DNA of 64,000 bases from Prosthecobacter algae (GCF_039542385.1 NZ_BAABIA010000005.1:496001-560000), one strand, 5' to 3'; positions 1-9,427 are shown, counted from the stretch's first letter. Notes: a model not told the origin generated them from the sequence alone. Numbers and translations: made by a program.

Positions 1-291
1 CCCGAGTCCCCTGCCCCGGCCAAAGTCACGCCCCCTGCGGAGGCCGTGTATTCCAATGTCACGCGCCTGTTCGCGACGCCGAATGAGGTCATCTTCGACT
101 TCGGTCTGAACCTGAATGCCTTTGGCCCGATGGTGGAAGAAGACGCCAAGATCGTCAGCCGCGTGGTCACTTCCTACGATGGCGCGAAGCGCCTGTGGGC
201 GCACCTGACCCAGACCCTGCAGGCCTATGAGCAGAAGTACGGCCCCATCGAGCTGGATGTGAGCAAGCGGATGAAGAAAGAGGAGGCCTGA
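1..291 (+). CDS. DUF3467 family protein (5' end outside window)
   Basis: The reading frame is open from base 1 and stops at TGA 289-291, giving 96 visible residues; the true start lies upstream. The visible part begins with a Pro/Ala-rich stretch, then matches the DUF3467 pattern: a Tyr-Ser-Asn opening, an 'EVIFDFGLN' strand, a 'SRVVTS' strand and a C-terminal helix with 'YEQKYGPIELD'. The family is small, widespread in bacteria and of unknown role. An internal GTG at base 46 could start an 81-residue product, but the family-like spacing and the open frame upstream favour a longer protein. Its stop abuts the stop of the convergent enolase-superfamily gene. Confidence 0.75.
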   Translation, partial: PESPAPAKVTPPAEAVYSNVTRLFATPNEVIFDFGLNLNAFGPMVEEDAKIVSRVVTSYDGAKRLWAHLTQTLQAYEQKYGPIELDVSKRMKKEEA

Positions 292-1683
292 TCAGGCCAC
301 CGCCGGAGCGGGGAGTTCCCGCCCGATCTCCTCCACCCGGTAGCCGAAACCACTGCCACTGAGCGTGCTGAAGTCCACCACGCCCCCACGACGGCGGTAG
401 AGGCCAGGGTGGATTTTTTCCTCCACCACGGAGGCGTCCGGGTAAAACTGCATGGCATTGCACTCCACGCCCTGGATCGTACCTGCATGGGCGGCAAGGC
501 GCACGTGTGGGATGATGGCCAGCATGGGATTCGTGAGGTCCTGCACCATGAGCGGCATGCCGTGGGCCTTGGCCCAGCAAAGGCTGAGGAGCGCGCCGGT
601 CTGCGTCTTGCAGGTCTTCAAGGCCACGCCCGACCAGCCTAAACGGCGGCCCAGACGGACGAATTCCCAATCGTGCGCGCTTTCATCCAGGAACAGCGGC
701 TTGCGGGCGGAGACACTGCGCACGTCAATCTGGTGTGCTTCAAGATCGTAAGGGAAAGGTTGCTCCACATACAGCGTGCGGGCATACAGCTCAGGCTCAT
801 CGGCCAGGAGGCGATCCGTGATGTCATTCACATAAGCGGGATCTTTGACCGTGCAGTTGAAGTCCGCGCTCAGCCATTTCACCCCGTTTTCAAGGCCGAT
901 TCGGCCCACGCGCACCATGCGCTCATAGTCCCAAGCGGCATCGGTGCCGCGCAGCTTCACCTTCAGGCATTTCAGGCCATCGCGCTGGATCCAGTCGGCC
1001 AGCAAGAGGGGGTGCTCATCTTTCGGCTCGCTGCCAGTGAGGTCCGCCGTTTCCAGGGCATCCACACCGCCCACCAAGTGCCACACAGGCAGGACCTTGG
1101 GCGCCTGTTTGACCAGGTAATCTGCCGGGTAACGTCCTGCGAAGCTGACGTTGCTGCCTGCTTCTGGCTCCAGGAAAGCAGACAGGTCGCGGTTCATGAA
1201 CTCTGCATTGTAAGTCTCGTAAATGTCACGGCCCAGGAGGTTGCCATACGCATCATGAACGGCGATGTCGAAGGCGCTGAAGGCCACCAGCGATCCCAGA
1301 TAAGGCATTTCTGGACCGCCTGCGGCGACATTGGCTGCGGCCAGCGTTTCGGCCAACGGGCCGTGGATGAAATCCTGGCCGATTTCCATCGGGTGCCCCA
1401 CCAGGCCCGACTGCACCAAACGGCTGGCGAGCTGGATGGAAAAAGCCTCCATGCGGCGGGCGCGCTCGGCCACGGCCAGAGTGCTAGGCCAGACCCAGGA
1501 AACGCTCAGCGGAGTCTCTCCCCAGCCCGTGGCAGAGCGGCCGTTCCGATCCTCCACCGTCACCTGGGTACGAAGGCAGACGGTGCTCGTCACCGTCTCA
1601 GGCCCGAACTTCAGCGGCACACGCATGGTGACGGGAAGGAAGTAAACCTGGGCCTGGGTGATGCGAATATCCGTGCTCTTCAT
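292..1683 (-). CDS. Enolase-superfamily (mandelate racemase/muconate lactonizing-like) enzyme
   Basis: 463 residues starting at MKSTDIRI; longer in-frame starts upstream would add an atypical leader. The C-terminal barrel shows the superfamily pattern in order: a KxK pair in 'CLKVKLRG', metal-ligand candidates in 'SADFN', 'YVEQPF' and 'FLDESAHDW', then a Lys in 'ALKTCKTQTG'. Members abstract a proton alpha to a carboxylate using Mg2+, as racemases, epimerases or dehydratases on sugar acids, dipeptides or aromatic acids. The substrate cannot be read from the sequence. The protein is about 90 residues longer than many family members. It stands alone and is transcribed divergently from the ankyrin/L,D-transpeptidase gene. 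Confidence 0.8.
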   Translation of the reverse strand: MKSTDIRITQAQVYFLPVTMRVPLKFGPETVTSTVCLRTQVTVEDRNGRSATGWGETPLSVSWVWPSTLAVAERARRMEAFSIQLASRLVQSGLVGHPMEIGQDFIHGPLAETLAAANVAAGGPEMPYLGSLVAFSAFDIAVHDAYGNLLGRDIYETYNAEFMNRDLSAFLEPEAGSNVSFAGRYPADYLVKQAPKVLPVWHLVGGVDALETADLTGSEPKDEHPLLLADWIQRDGLKCLKVKLRGTDAAWDYERMVRVGRIGLENGVKWLSADFNCTVKDPAYVNDITDRLLADEPELYARTLYVEQPFPYDLEAHQIDVRSVSARKPLFLDESAHDWEFVRLGRRLGWSGVALKTCKTQTGALLSLCWAKAHGMPLMVQDLTNPMLAIIPHVRLAAHAGTIQGVECNAMQFYPDASVVEEKIHPGLYRRRGGVVDFSTLSGSGFGYRVEEIGRELPAPAVA

Positions 1684-1742
1684 AACTGTTAAAATCGGAG
1701 GGAGAATTTGAGTAACTATGAGGGTGTTTTTGCGTAGCAGAA

Positions 1743-1788
1743 ATGACAGTGTCATCACTTACGTGAAACGTCATTCGACAGTACGTGA
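1743..1788. promoter_or_regulatory. Candidate operator region between divergent genes
   Basis: The 129-base divergent spacer holds the perfect inverted repeat ATGACA-g-TGTCAT at 1743-1755. It also holds two direct copies of TACGTGA at 1760-1766 and 1782-1788, spaced 22 bases start to start (about two helical turns). No regulator gene adjoins it, so the binding protein is unknown. This is pattern evidence only. Confidence 0.35.
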
Positions 1789-1812
1789 CAGCCTGCTAAG
1801 CATTGCGCCCCG

Positions 1813-3090
1813 ATGATTGGAAAATCCAGTTGGATTCAAAGTCTTTTCGCCTGGCTCCTTCCGGCTTTTGTCGGAACGGCCGTGGGCGGCGGGATGATCG
1901 TGGTCTTGAGTCAACCGGACACCAAAAGCAAGCTGGAGATGGAGGCCCTGAGCCAAAGCCCCAGCCTCGAAAAAAAGGAGCTCGAAAGCAGCTTTTCAAC
2001 ACTTCCCAAAAAACCCCAAAAAGCGACGCTGCAAGCAACCCCGCCCGTGGCGGAACCGGTGCCGGAAAAATCGGCCCCGCAGACTGTGGCCAAGGCAGCG
2101 CCCGCAGTTCCTCCACCAACACCAGCCCGTGCTTGGCAATGGCAGCCGCTGGTGGATGACGTGAACGAGCGCCTGCGCACAGAGATCCCAGACCTGGGCG
2201 AACTGCCCCTGCTCTACTACGCCGTTTTAAACGATGATGCTGAGTGGATCAGCCAACTGATTTCCCACGGAGCCAGTGCCAATGAGCCGACTCCCGGTGG
2301 AGATACGCCTCTGTGTGCGGCCATCCGCCACATGTCGAGCAGCAGCGTCAGCGCCCTGATTTACGGTGGGGCCGATGTCCAGCAGCCGGGTTTTGAAAAG
2401 CAGCCACCCATCGCTTTGGCCTCCCTGCGCCGTGGCACGGACATCTTGCGCAGCCTCACCGCCGCCGGGGCCGACCCCAACACGCGCTTTGCCAGTCCGG
2501 TGGCCCAGGCGGTGCTGGACCGCGTGATGATCAAGGACCTGAAACACTCGCTGGAAAATGACCGGGGAGTGACCCCGCTCATCGCCTGCGCAGCGCGTGG
2601 GGATGTGGAAGGTGCGGCTGAACTGCTGCGCGCAGGGGCCAAAACAAGCTACTGCACCACCCGCTACAAACGTTACCCCATCAACTTTGCGGCCACTCAG
2701 GGTTACCTCTTCCTCATGCGTATCATTCTGGGCCGCCAGCCCGAGTCTGAACCGCAGATCCTGGTGACGGTGGACCTGAGCAAACAGCGCGCCTGGGTGA
2801 CGCAGGAAGGGCAGGTCATTGATACCTGCCCCGTCTCCACGGGCCGCGAGGGTTTCTCCACCCCCGCAGGGCGCTACGTGATCACCGATAAGCACCGGGC
2901 CTGGACCTCCACGCTTTACCATGTCTCCATGCCCTTTTTCATGCGACTGAACTGTAGCGCCATCGGCCTGCACAGCGGCTACGTCACGGGACGGCCCGCC
3001 TCCCACGGCTGCATCCGCCTGCCGTATGACAAGGCGAAGAAGTTCTTCAGCCTCGTGCGGGTGGGGGACGAAGTACAGATTGTTCACTGA
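1813..3090 (+). CDS. Ankyrin-repeat protein with C-terminal L,D-transpeptidase (YkuD) domain
   Basis: 425 residues. A membrane anchor (about residues 8-33, 'AWLLPAFVGTAVGGGMIVVL') is followed by a Pro/Lys/Ala-rich linker to about residue 100. Ankyrin-like repeats fill about 130-310, with 'GGDTPLCAAI', 'GADVQQP' and 'GVTPLIACAARGD' units. A YkuD domain from about 315 has the active-site pattern HSGYVTGRPASHGCIRL, where the Cys is the nucleophile. YkuD enzymes form 3-3 peptidoglycan cross-links or attach proteins to peptidoglycan and act outside the cytoplasmic membrane. The anchor fits that site. Ankyrin repeats on the same exported chain are unusual and may bind a partner. The start has no strong competitor. 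Confidence 0.85.
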   Translation: MIGKSSWIQSLFAWLLPAFVGTAVGGGMIVVLSQPDTKSKLEMEALSQSPSLEKKELESSFSTLPKKPQKATLQATPPVAEPVPEKSAPQTVAKAAPAVPPPTPARAWQWQPLVDDVNERLRTEIPDLGELPLLYYAVLNDDAEWISQLISHGASANEPTPGGDTPLCAAIRHMSSSSVSALIYGGADVQQPGFEKQPPIALASLRRGTDILRSLTAAGADPNTRFASPVAQAVLDRVMIKDLKHSLENDRGVTPLIACAARGDVEGAAELLRAGAKTSYCTTRYKRYPINFAATQGYLFLMRIILGRQPESEPQILVTVDLSKQRAWVTQEGQVIDTCPVSTGREGFSTPAGRYVITDKHRAWTSTLYHVSMPFFMRLNCSAIGLHSGYVTGRPASHGCIRLPYDKAKKFFSLVRVGDEVQIVH

Positions 3091-3094
3091 TCGC

Positions 3095-4039
3095 TCAACC
3101 GAGTACCTGCTTCGCCAATGTGGCGGCCAGGGCCTTGGGATCTGACAAAGAGCCCGTTGCCTCCAGTTCCACCGGGGCCACGGACAAATCGGCTTCGTTA
3201 AAAACCCGCACCGCCATGGTGAGTTGGTCTCCCGTGATCCAGGTATGGGCACCGACAGGGGTCTGGCAGCCTGCTCCCAGCAGACGCAGGAACTCGCGCT
3301 CAACGGTCACCCGGGCCTCCGTTTCAGCATGGTTCAGAGCACGCACGGCCTGGATGGAGATTTCATCTCCAGCACGGCATTCAATGGCGATGGCACCCTG
3401 CCCTGCGGCGGGTAAAAAGGTCACGGGATCCAGCGTCAAGGCGCTGAGGGTGTGATCTTCGATCTGAATCTGGCTGCCTTGCATGAGGCCCAGGCGGATC
3501 AATCCGGCGGCGGCCAGCAACACCGCATCCAGCGGCTGTTCGCCGAGAACTTTTTTAACGCGAGTGGGCACATTGCCACGGATCTCAACGATCTCCACAT
3601 CCGGCCGCAGCCACTTGAGCTGGGCGGCACGGCGAACGCTGCTCGTGCCCACGCGGGCCCCCTGAGGCAGTGTTTCCAGGGTGCAAGCTTCCCGAGTGAT
3701 CAGCACGTCTTCAATCGGTGCGCGTGGCAGCACGGCGGCGATGACAAAACCCGCCGCCAAGTCCGAAGGCACATCCTTCAGGCTGTGCACGGCGGCATCA
3801 ATCTCGCTGTTCTCCAGGGCGATCTCCAGCTCCTTGATGAAGATGCCTTTGTCCACATGGGCCACCGCATTGAATTCAGAAAAACGCAGGTCCTGGCGCT
3901 TGTCACCACTGGTCTGGATGATCTGGCGCACCACATTCAGGTTCGCATGCGCGGCCTGTAGGTCCTCCGTGACCATGCGGGTCTGCGTGAGTGCCAGTTC
4001 GCTGCCGCGAGTGCCGAGAGTGAGGATAGGTTGGGACAT
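3095..4039 (-). CDS. hemC: Hydroxymethylbilane synthase (porphobilinogen deaminase)
   Basis: 314 residues from MSQPILTLGTRGS, the usual length. The enzyme condenses four porphobilinogens to hydroxymethylbilane in tetrapyrrole synthesis in the cytoplasm. Family landmarks are the N-terminal 'GTRGSELALTQT', 'HSLKDVP', 'GTSSVRRAAQL', 'RGNVPTRVKK', and 'GAGCQTPVGAH', which carries the Cys that binds the dipyrromethane cofactor. The upstream extension to base 4171 has no family similarity, so the internal ATG at 4039 was chosen. No other heme gene is adjacent. It ends 4 bases from the stop of the convergent L,D-transpeptidase gene. Confidence 0.95.
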   Translation of the reverse strand: MSQPILTLGTRGSELALTQTRMVTEDLQAAHANLNVVRQIIQTSGDKRQDLRFSEFNAVAHVDKGIFIKELEIALENSEIDAAVHSLKDVPSDLAAGFVIAAVLPRAPIEDVLITREACTLETLPQGARVGTSSVRRAAQLKWLRPDVEIVEIRGNVPTRVKKVLGEQPLDAVLLAAAGLIRLGLMQGSQIQIEDHTLSALTLDPVTFLPAAGQGAIAIECRAGDEISIQAVRALNHAETEARVTVEREFLRLLGAGCQTPVGAHTWITGDQLTMAVRVFNEADLSVAPVELEATGSLSDPKALAATLAKQVLG

Positions 4040-4193
4040 GGTCGAGAAAGGGCGCGCGGACACTCCTGTGCGCCTGGAAGGTGGCGGCAAGGAAAATCCG
4101 GCAGAAGAATGTGCCCATGTTTGCCTGCAAAGCGCGCCGGGTGCAAAGGAATGATGTTTTGACAGGCACAATGCGCCCTTTCATGGTCGCAGG

Positions 4194-5171
4194 ATGATTG
4201 TCCCTGAATTCTGGGCCGAGGGCCGGATCAAAGCACGCGTGGATGACCATCAGGTCACCGTGCGCCGGTTTGGCTGGTCCGACATCAGTCAGGAAGAGGC
4301 CCAGGCCCACGCCGATGAACGGGCCAAGGCGGCCCTGCATGAAATCGCCGCCGGGGAGATGGTGGAAAAATACGAGCCCAAGATGGCCTACAACGGCGCG
4401 GAGGGTGTGCCCATCCGCGAGGAAATCCTGGCCCGTCATGGTGAGGCGGTCATCACCCGGAACCTTTACGGTGCGCGCTGCCTGAATACCCCCGACGTGC
4501 TCTTTGCCGATGTGGACTTTGGCCAGAGTGTGCCGCTGAAACTGAGCTGCTCCGTTTATCTCACCCTGGTCGCCTTCGCCACCGGGCTCGGCCTGTGGCA
4601 GGGGTCCGTCAAAGTGACCGTGATCAGCCTCTTGATCGCCCTGGTCGTCGGCTCACCCCTGGCTTTGGCCCTTTTCCGCCTTTTTGAAAAAGCCACAGGC
4701 GGACCTCGCGAACGGGCACACCAACGCATCCGCCAGTTTTCCCGAAAGCACCCGGACTGGCATCTGCGAGTGTATGAGACCCCCAAAGGCCTGCGCGTTC
4801 TGGTCATGCACACCACCTTCGGCGCACGGGACGAGGTAGTTCAGCACTTCTTTGAAGCCCTGGATGCCGACCCGATCTACATCCGCATGTGCCGCAACCA
4901 GCACTGCTTCCGCGCCCGGCTCAGTCCCAAACCCTGGCGCATCGGCATCCGCGAGCACATTCGCCCCCGGCCCGGTTACTGGCCGGTGAAGCCTGAGCAC
5001 TTGCCCGCCCGCCATCGTTGGATCGCCAACTATGAAGCCAAGGCCCAGGACTACGCCGCCTGCCGTTTTCTGGAACGCCTGGGCAGTAGCAACGTCCATC
5101 CCACCGCAGATGCCTTGCGCATCATTCATGATGAGCTATGCCAGGCGAACACGACGCTGAAACTCGCGTGA
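4194..5171 (+). CDS. Uncharacterised membrane protein
   Basis: 325 residues. The N-terminal soluble part (about 1-115) opens 'MIVPEFWAEGRIK' and contains 'VRRFGWSD' and 'YNGAEGVPIREEI', which I recall as a conserved but unnamed family in several proteobacteria and Verrucomicrobia. Two hydrophobic helices follow (about 122-140 and 145-165), then a soluble C-terminal half with 'RIRQFSRKHPDWHLRVYETPKG' nearby and many Arg/His residues. No catalytic motif is recognisable. It is transcribed divergently from hemC and ends 32 bases before the stop of the convergent kinase gene. The function is unknown. Confidence 0.7.
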   Translation: MIVPEFWAEGRIKARVDDHQVTVRRFGWSDISQEEAQAHADERAKAALHEIAAGEMVEKYEPKMAYNGAEGVPIREEILARHGEAVITRNLYGARCLNTPDVLFADVDFGQSVPLKLSCSVYLTLVAFATGLGLWQGSVKVTVISLLIALVVGSPLALALFRLFEKATGGPRERAHQRIRQFSRKHPDWHLRVYETPKGLRVLVMHTTFGARDEVVQHFFEALDADPIYIRMCRNQHCFRARLSPKPWRIGIREHIRPRPGYWPVKPEHLPARHRWIANYEAKAQDYAACRFLERLGSSNVHPTADALRIIHDELCQANTTLKLA

Positions 5172-5203
5172 ACATTGCACCCGCCTAACCAATTTTCGTT
5201 TTT

Positions 5204-7225
5204 TCACTTCACGCCCAACTCGGCAAAGATGGCCTTCTGCAGCCTCAGGTATTTTTCCGCGTAGTAGCTGGTGAAGGTGGCCAGTTGTTCCCCATCCGTT
5301 TGGGCGACTCCCAACCAGGATTGACGCAGATCGGCACGGTCTTTTTCAGAAGCGATCTTCGCCCCCACGGCATGGGCCCAGGAGCTGATGGCGAGCACGG
5401 CGATGCCGTGCCGCTGCCAGCCACGGGCGGCATTGATGTCGGCAATGGCTTCCTGGATCTCCTCCAGGCTGTGGCTGTGAAGGGCGAGCCGGGTGCGGGC
5501 TTCCGCCAGCAGCACACGGGCCATAGGCGAATCCCGCATCTGATGAATGGCGTGGGCCATGAATTCCACGCCCTGCTCGCGTTCCTTCGCATCCTCGCTG
5601 TGGCTGAGAGCATGGCCGAGGATGAGGTAATCCTCGCGCTCTTTCGGTTTGGCATCGGCCAAGGTGACCATCACCCGATGGTAGCTGCGAGTGTCATCCG
5701 CCAAATCATGCGCGGTGGCTAACAAAGCGCGCGCAGGGATGCTCTGGGGGGCCTTATGAACCAAGTCCTCAAGCGTGCGAATAGCATCCTCCACCCGGCC
5801 TTGGATCAAGTGCTGTTCTCCCTCTAGCAGTCCGACAAAGGCCTGCGGCACGCCAGCGGCGGTGCATTCACGGATGCTGGCGGTGATCCACTCATCCTCA
5901 CCACTCATGATAGCAAACTGGGCGGCCTCCACCGCGCGCTGGGCCTTTTCAATTTTTAACCTAACATAAAGCGTGGTTGATATCGCCAGCCCCACGAGCA
6001 GAGACAAGGCGACCAAAGTGACGGTGATGAAGGCCGCGCGATTTTTCTGCATCAGCTTATGCAGGCGATAAACGGTGCTAGGCGGACGGGCGAGGACCGG
6101 CTCGTGATCGAGATGACGCTGGAGGTCATCAGCCAAGGCGCTGGCCGTGTCATAACGGCGACGGCGATCCTTTTCCATGGCCTTCATGACGATCCAGTCG
6201 AGATCGCCCTTCAGCAGGCCGATGAGCTTGGGCGCCTCGCTCTGGCGGTGACTGGCCACGGTGCTGACGGTGGCTGCGGCCAATGTCTTCAAAAGGGTGG
6301 AAGGCTTCTTCGGCTCGCGTTCGCGAATGAGGCGGCGCATCTCATCAAAACCCGCCTTCATCAGCTCGTCCTGGCTGAACGGGGTGTAACCCGTGAGCAG
6401 TTCATAGAGCAGCACGCCGAGGGCGTAAATGTCGCAACGGGTATCAATGTCCAGCCCGCTGAGCTCCGCCTGCTCCGGGGCCATGTAGAGCGGAGTGCCC
6501 ACCATCTGCTCGAAGTGCGTGAAGAGCGTCTTGTCCGTGAGGCGCTGCTGCATGGCCTTCGCCACACCAAAGTCGATGACCTTCGGCACGGGCACACCGT
6601 CATGGAGGGTGACGAGGATGTTCGACGGTTTCAGGTCGCGATGAATGACCCCCTTCATGTGGGCGTGCTGCACCGCGCGGCAGACCTGGATGAACAGGGT
6701 GAGCCGCGCCTCCGGGGTGAGCAGGTGCTCATCACAAAAGCGTGTCACCGGCACGCCGCGAACCAATTCCATGACAAAAAAGGGACGCCCGGTTTCAGTC
6801 GCGCCAGCATCCAGGACACGCGCGATGTTCGGATGATCCATCAAGGCAAGAGCTTGGCGCTCCTGCTCAAAGCGGGCGATGACCTCCTTGGTGTCCATGC
6901 CCGCTTTGATGATCTTCAAAGCCACACGGCGCTGCACGGGGTGGGTTTGCTCCGCCATCCAGACGGTGCCAAAACCGCCCTCCCCGATCTGCTGGAGCAG
7001 CTTGTAGGGACCGATGCTTTGGCTCTCCGAAATGGCAGGGGCCGAGGGAGCCGTGGGCGGCTCCAGATGCACGCGCATGAAGTTCTCTGTCTTCAGCGAA
7101 TCAAGCAGGGCCTCCACCCGGCGGCGCAGAACGGGGTCGCTCTGGCAATGCTCATCAAGCACACGCTGCCTCTCCCTGGGATCCTCCTGGGTCAGGAGAG
7201 CATGAAAAATTTCCTCCTCCGTCAT
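5204..7225 (-). CDS. Serine/threonine protein kinase with C-terminal TPR-like region
   Basis: 673 residues. The kinase domain (about 72-350) has a glycine loop '[10 protein letters not shown]', catalytic-site Lys in 'VALKIIK', 'HRDLKPSN', 'DFGVAK' and 'APEQ', so it should be active. One transmembrane helix (about 395-420, '[20 protein letters not shown]') is followed by an extracytoplasmic, alpha-helical part with TPR-like repeats ('[20 protein letters not shown]'). This architecture is common in Planctomycetes and Verrucomicrobia, where such kinases are often linked to ECF sigma factors; none is seen here. It lies 36 bases downstream of the PUR gene on the same strand and may be co-transcribed. 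The substrate is unknown. Confidence 0.9.
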   Translation of the reverse strand: MTEEEIFHALLTQEDPRERQRVLDEHCQSDPVLRRRVEALLDSLKTENFMRVHLEPPTAPSAPAISESQSIGPYKLLQQIGEGGFGTVWMAEQTHPVQRRVALKIIKAGMDTKEVIARFEQERQALALMDHPNIARVLDAGATETGRPFFVMELVRGVPVTRFCDEHLLTPEARLTLFIQVCRAVQHAHMKGVIHRDLKPSNILVTLHDGVPVPKVIDFGVAKAMQQRLTDKTLFTHFEQMVGTPLYMAPEQAELSGLDIDTRCDIYALGVLLYELLTGYTPFSQDELMKAGFDEMRRLIREREPKKPSTLLKTLAAATVSTVASHRQSEAPKLIGLLKGDLDWIVMKAMEKDRRRRYDTASALADDLQRHLDHEPVLARPPSTVYRLHKLMQKNRAAFITVTLVALSLLVGLAISTTLYVRLKIEKAQRAVEAAQFAIMSGEDEWITASIRECTAAGVPQAFVGLLEGEQHLIQGRVEDAIRTLEDLVHKAPQSIPARALLATAHDLADDTRSYHRVMVTLADAKPKEREDYLILGHALSHSEDAKEREQGVEFMAHAIHQMRDSPMARVLLAEARTRLALHSHSLEEIQEAIADINAARGWQRHGIAVLAISSWAHAVGAKIASEKDRADLRQSWLGVAQTDGEQLATFTSYYAEKYLRLQKAIFAELGVK

Positions 7226-7261
7226 GGGGTCGCCAGGGAAGGGGAGTCGTCCGACAAGAGG

Positions 7262-7501
7262 CTACTGAAGGTCGCGCTCGACCTCGAGGATGCGTTGAAG
7301 GGCATCGAGAAACTCGTCGGCAGCCTCCAGCGGCAGCATGATGGTGTCACGGCGGCCACGCACGTCTTCCGTGATTTTGATCACCCGGCCACGCTCATTT
7401 TCCTTGAGGTCCAGAAAGAAGATCTTCCGGTCCGTCATGATCTTTTCGGAGTGCAGCGCTGGGCTGCCGCGCCTCGGCTCTTCAGATTCGTCGTTCCTCA
7501 T
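7262..7501 (-). CDS. PUR-domain nucleic-acid-binding protein (single repeat)
   Basis: 79 residues from MRNDESEEP. A second Met 21 residues in (MTDRKIFF) could be the real start. The core 'KIFFLDLKENERGRVIKITE' followed by 'TIMLPLEAADEFLDALQRIL' matches the PUR repeat: a beta-sheet that binds purine-rich single-stranded DNA or RNA, and a helix. Bacterial members in Bacteroidetes, spirochaetes and Verrucomicrobia carry one repeat and dimerise, unlike the multi-repeat eukaryotic Pur-alpha. It may act as a regulator or nucleic-acid chaperone. It sits directly upstream of the Ser/Thr kinase gene. Confidence 0.85.
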   Translation of the reverse strand: MRNDESEEPRRGSPALHSEKIMTDRKIFFLDLKENERGRVIKITEDVRGRRDTIMLPLEAADEFLDALQRILEVERDLQ

Positions 7502-7578
7502 TGAGTGTAAACCTCCAGGTCCCGTGTGCAGTTGAATTACAAGGGTGAGTGTAGAAATCAGCCCCCGCTTGTCAACGC

Positions 7579-8589
7579 TTACTCTCCGAAGTTGCGGACG
7601 AAGTCGGCGATCTGCTGCGCATCCTGCAGGTTCACCTGACGGGTGGCGGTGCATTCCTCCACGCTCAAGGCCTGACGCCGGGCCACACGACCCGCCTTCC
7701 ACACCCAGGCACGCGGATTGTAAGGGCCGACCTGACGCGGATCGCTCCAGGTATGGATGCCCAGCGTGCGGTCATTCACTGCGGCGGCCATGTGCATGGG
7801 GCCGCTGTCCACACTGATGACAAAACGTGCCTGCCGGAGCCCCCAGATCAGCTCTGCCAGGGAGGTGCGATTGCTGAAGTCCACCACATGGGATCCCTGG
7901 GGGATGGGTGCGCCCTGGGGCATGCCCACCAGCACCACAGGCAGCGGGGCAAGGGCATCGCACAGCCGCTGCAATACTTCAGGCGATAGCGATTTACCCT
8001 CTCCACGGGACCAGGGATGCAGGACGATCAAGTCCTCACGCTCCGGCCAGCTCACAGGCCTGTGGCCCTGGGCCAGGGGAAACGTCAGGTTCTCTGCATC
8101 CACCTGGATGCCAAAGGCGCGTGGCAGCGCCAGGTAACGGTCCACCGCATGAGCCCCGGCATCCACTGGCACAATGTGGTCATGAAAAAAACGCGCCCCT
8201 TCGCGAGAATCCGATAGCCCCACCACAGGCCGCGAGCGCCGGGACCGGGCGATGTAGCCGCTGCGAAACAGACCCTGAAAATCCAGCACGATCTCCGGCT
8301 CTTCACGGGGCAGGGCACCCCAGCCTTTGGCCCAGCGGCGCATGACCAGCAGGCCGCCGAGACCGCGACACTGCTTGCGCGGAAAGGAAATCACCTCATC
8401 CAGCAAAGGCGAACCCTGGAGCAGGGGAGTCCATTCGGTATTGGCCAGCCAACGCAACCGCAAATGCGGGTAGGCCTGGCGGATGGCCTGCACAGCGGGC
8501 AGGGTGTGGACGATGTCGCCTAGCGAACTGGGTTTCACGATCATGGCGGATCGGAATCCAGCCAGGGAAGGCAGCCCAGAATCGCTCAT
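7579..8589 (-). CDS. Glycosyltransferase family 9 (heptosyltransferase-like)
   Basis: 336 residues. Near the N-terminus 'MIVKPSSLGDIVHTLPAVQAIR' is the family 9 signature; the C-terminal half has 'VVLHPWSRGEGKSL' and 'FVISVDSGPMHMAAA', the nucleotide-sugar-binding region. Family members transfer ADP-heptose to the inner core of lipopolysaccharide in the cytoplasm; the opening resembles heptosyltransferase I. The start codon directly follows the stop codon of the upstream phosphoesterase gene, so the two are probably co-transcribed. An internal Met 15 codons in lies at the conserved start of the fold and is an alternative. Confidence 0.88.
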   Translation of the reverse strand: MSDSGLPSLAGFRSAMIVKPSSLGDIVHTLPAVQAIRQAYPHLRLRWLANTEWTPLLQGSPLLDEVISFPRKQCRGLGGLLVMRRWAKGWGALPREEPEIVLDFQGLFRSGYIARSRRSRPVVGLSDSREGARFFHDHIVPVDAGAHAVDRYLALPRAFGIQVDAENLTFPLAQGHRPVSWPEREDLIVLHPWSRGEGKSLSPEVLQRLCDALAPLPVVLVGMPQGAPIPQGSHVVDFSNRTSLAELIWGLRQARFVISVDSGPMHMAAAVNDRTLGIHTWSDPRQVGPYNPRAWVWKAGRVARRQALSVEECTATRQVNLQDAQQIADFVRNFGE

Positions 8590-9312
8590 TTATTTGCCAA
8601 GGGACAGGCGCTCAGCCAGCAGGGAGGGCAGCCCGGCGGCACGGATTTTGTCCTGCGCCGTCTGGATGTCGTATTCCAGGCGGCGAATGGAGATCGTCTG
8701 CGCCTGCACATCATAGATGGCATAGGCCGCACGCCAGTCTCCGTCGCGGGGCTGGCCCACACTGCCCACATTGACAAAATATTTCACGCCGCGCTGAAGA
8801 GTGACGTCATTGCCGCGGGCGGCGCGCACGGAGTCATCCTTTTCAAAAATGCGCGGCACATGCGTGTGACCGTAAAAGCAGACCTGGGTAAACTGATAGC
8901 TGAAGCTGGCCATCGCATCAAAACGATTGGTCACGTAACCCCAGGCACCCGGTGAATCCAGGGTGGAATGGACGATGGTGAAATCCCGCACCTGACGCAC
9001 CAGCTTCAGTTCGCGCAGCCACTGGCGCTGATCATCGTTCAACTGCTGCCGTGTCCACAGCAGCGCCGCCTGCGCCAGGGGATTCAGTTCGTCGAGCTGG
9101 CTTTCGCTGGCCGCACCTTCGTCATGGTTGCCACGGACCACGGGGCAGCCCATTTGGCGCACCGTTTCCAGGCATTCCACGGGGTTCGCGGCATAACCGA
9201 CGATGTCACCGAGACAAACGTAATTGGCACAGCCCTGCTCCTGGGCGTCCCACAGAACAGTCTGCAGGGCCTCCAGATTAGCATGAATGTCTCCGAAAAT
9301 GGCAAATTTCAT
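8590..9312 (-). CDS. Metallophosphoesterase (YfcE/calcineurin-like)
   Basis: 240 residues with the complete dimetal phosphoesterase pattern: 'FGDIHAN' (DxH), 'CLGDIVGY' (GD), 'VRGNHDEG' (GNHD) and 'FYGHTHVPRIF' (GHTH). Such proteins hydrolyse phosphodiesters or phosphomonoesters using two metal ions; the short cytoplasmic type has diverse or unknown substrates. No signal peptide is seen. The gene is immediately followed by the heptosyltransferase-like gene with no gap, which suggests a shared transcript and perhaps an envelope role, but that is inference. Confidence 0.88.
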   Translation of the reverse strand: MKFAIFGDIHANLEALQTVLWDAQEQGCANYVCLGDIVGYAANPVECLETVRQMGCPVVRGNHDEGAASESQLDELNPLAQAALLWTRQQLNDDQRQWLRELKLVRQVRDFTIVHSTLDSPGAWGYVTNRFDAMASFSYQFTQVCFYGHTHVPRIFEKDDSVRAARGNDVTLQRGVKYFVNVGSVGQPRDGDWRAAYAIYDVQAQTISIRRLEYDIQTAQDKIRAAGLPSLLAERLSLGK

Positions 9313-9427
9313 CGAGGTTGAGCGATGGGGTAAAAGGTGGCATCATCGGGATGACCGAAGGGAAATCAAGCATTTCGGCACGGTAGCCCAAGGTAGTTAC
9401 TCCAAATTCGGCCCTGGGTGACAGTGT

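Noticed and set aside
673..1692. A 339-codon plus-strand frame
   Set aside because: It is antisense to the enolase-superfamily gene, whose active-site residues are all present.
2227..3303. A 358-codon minus-strand frame over the ankyrin/L,D-transpeptidase and hemC ends
   Set aside because: It overlaps two well-supported genes and has no family similarity.
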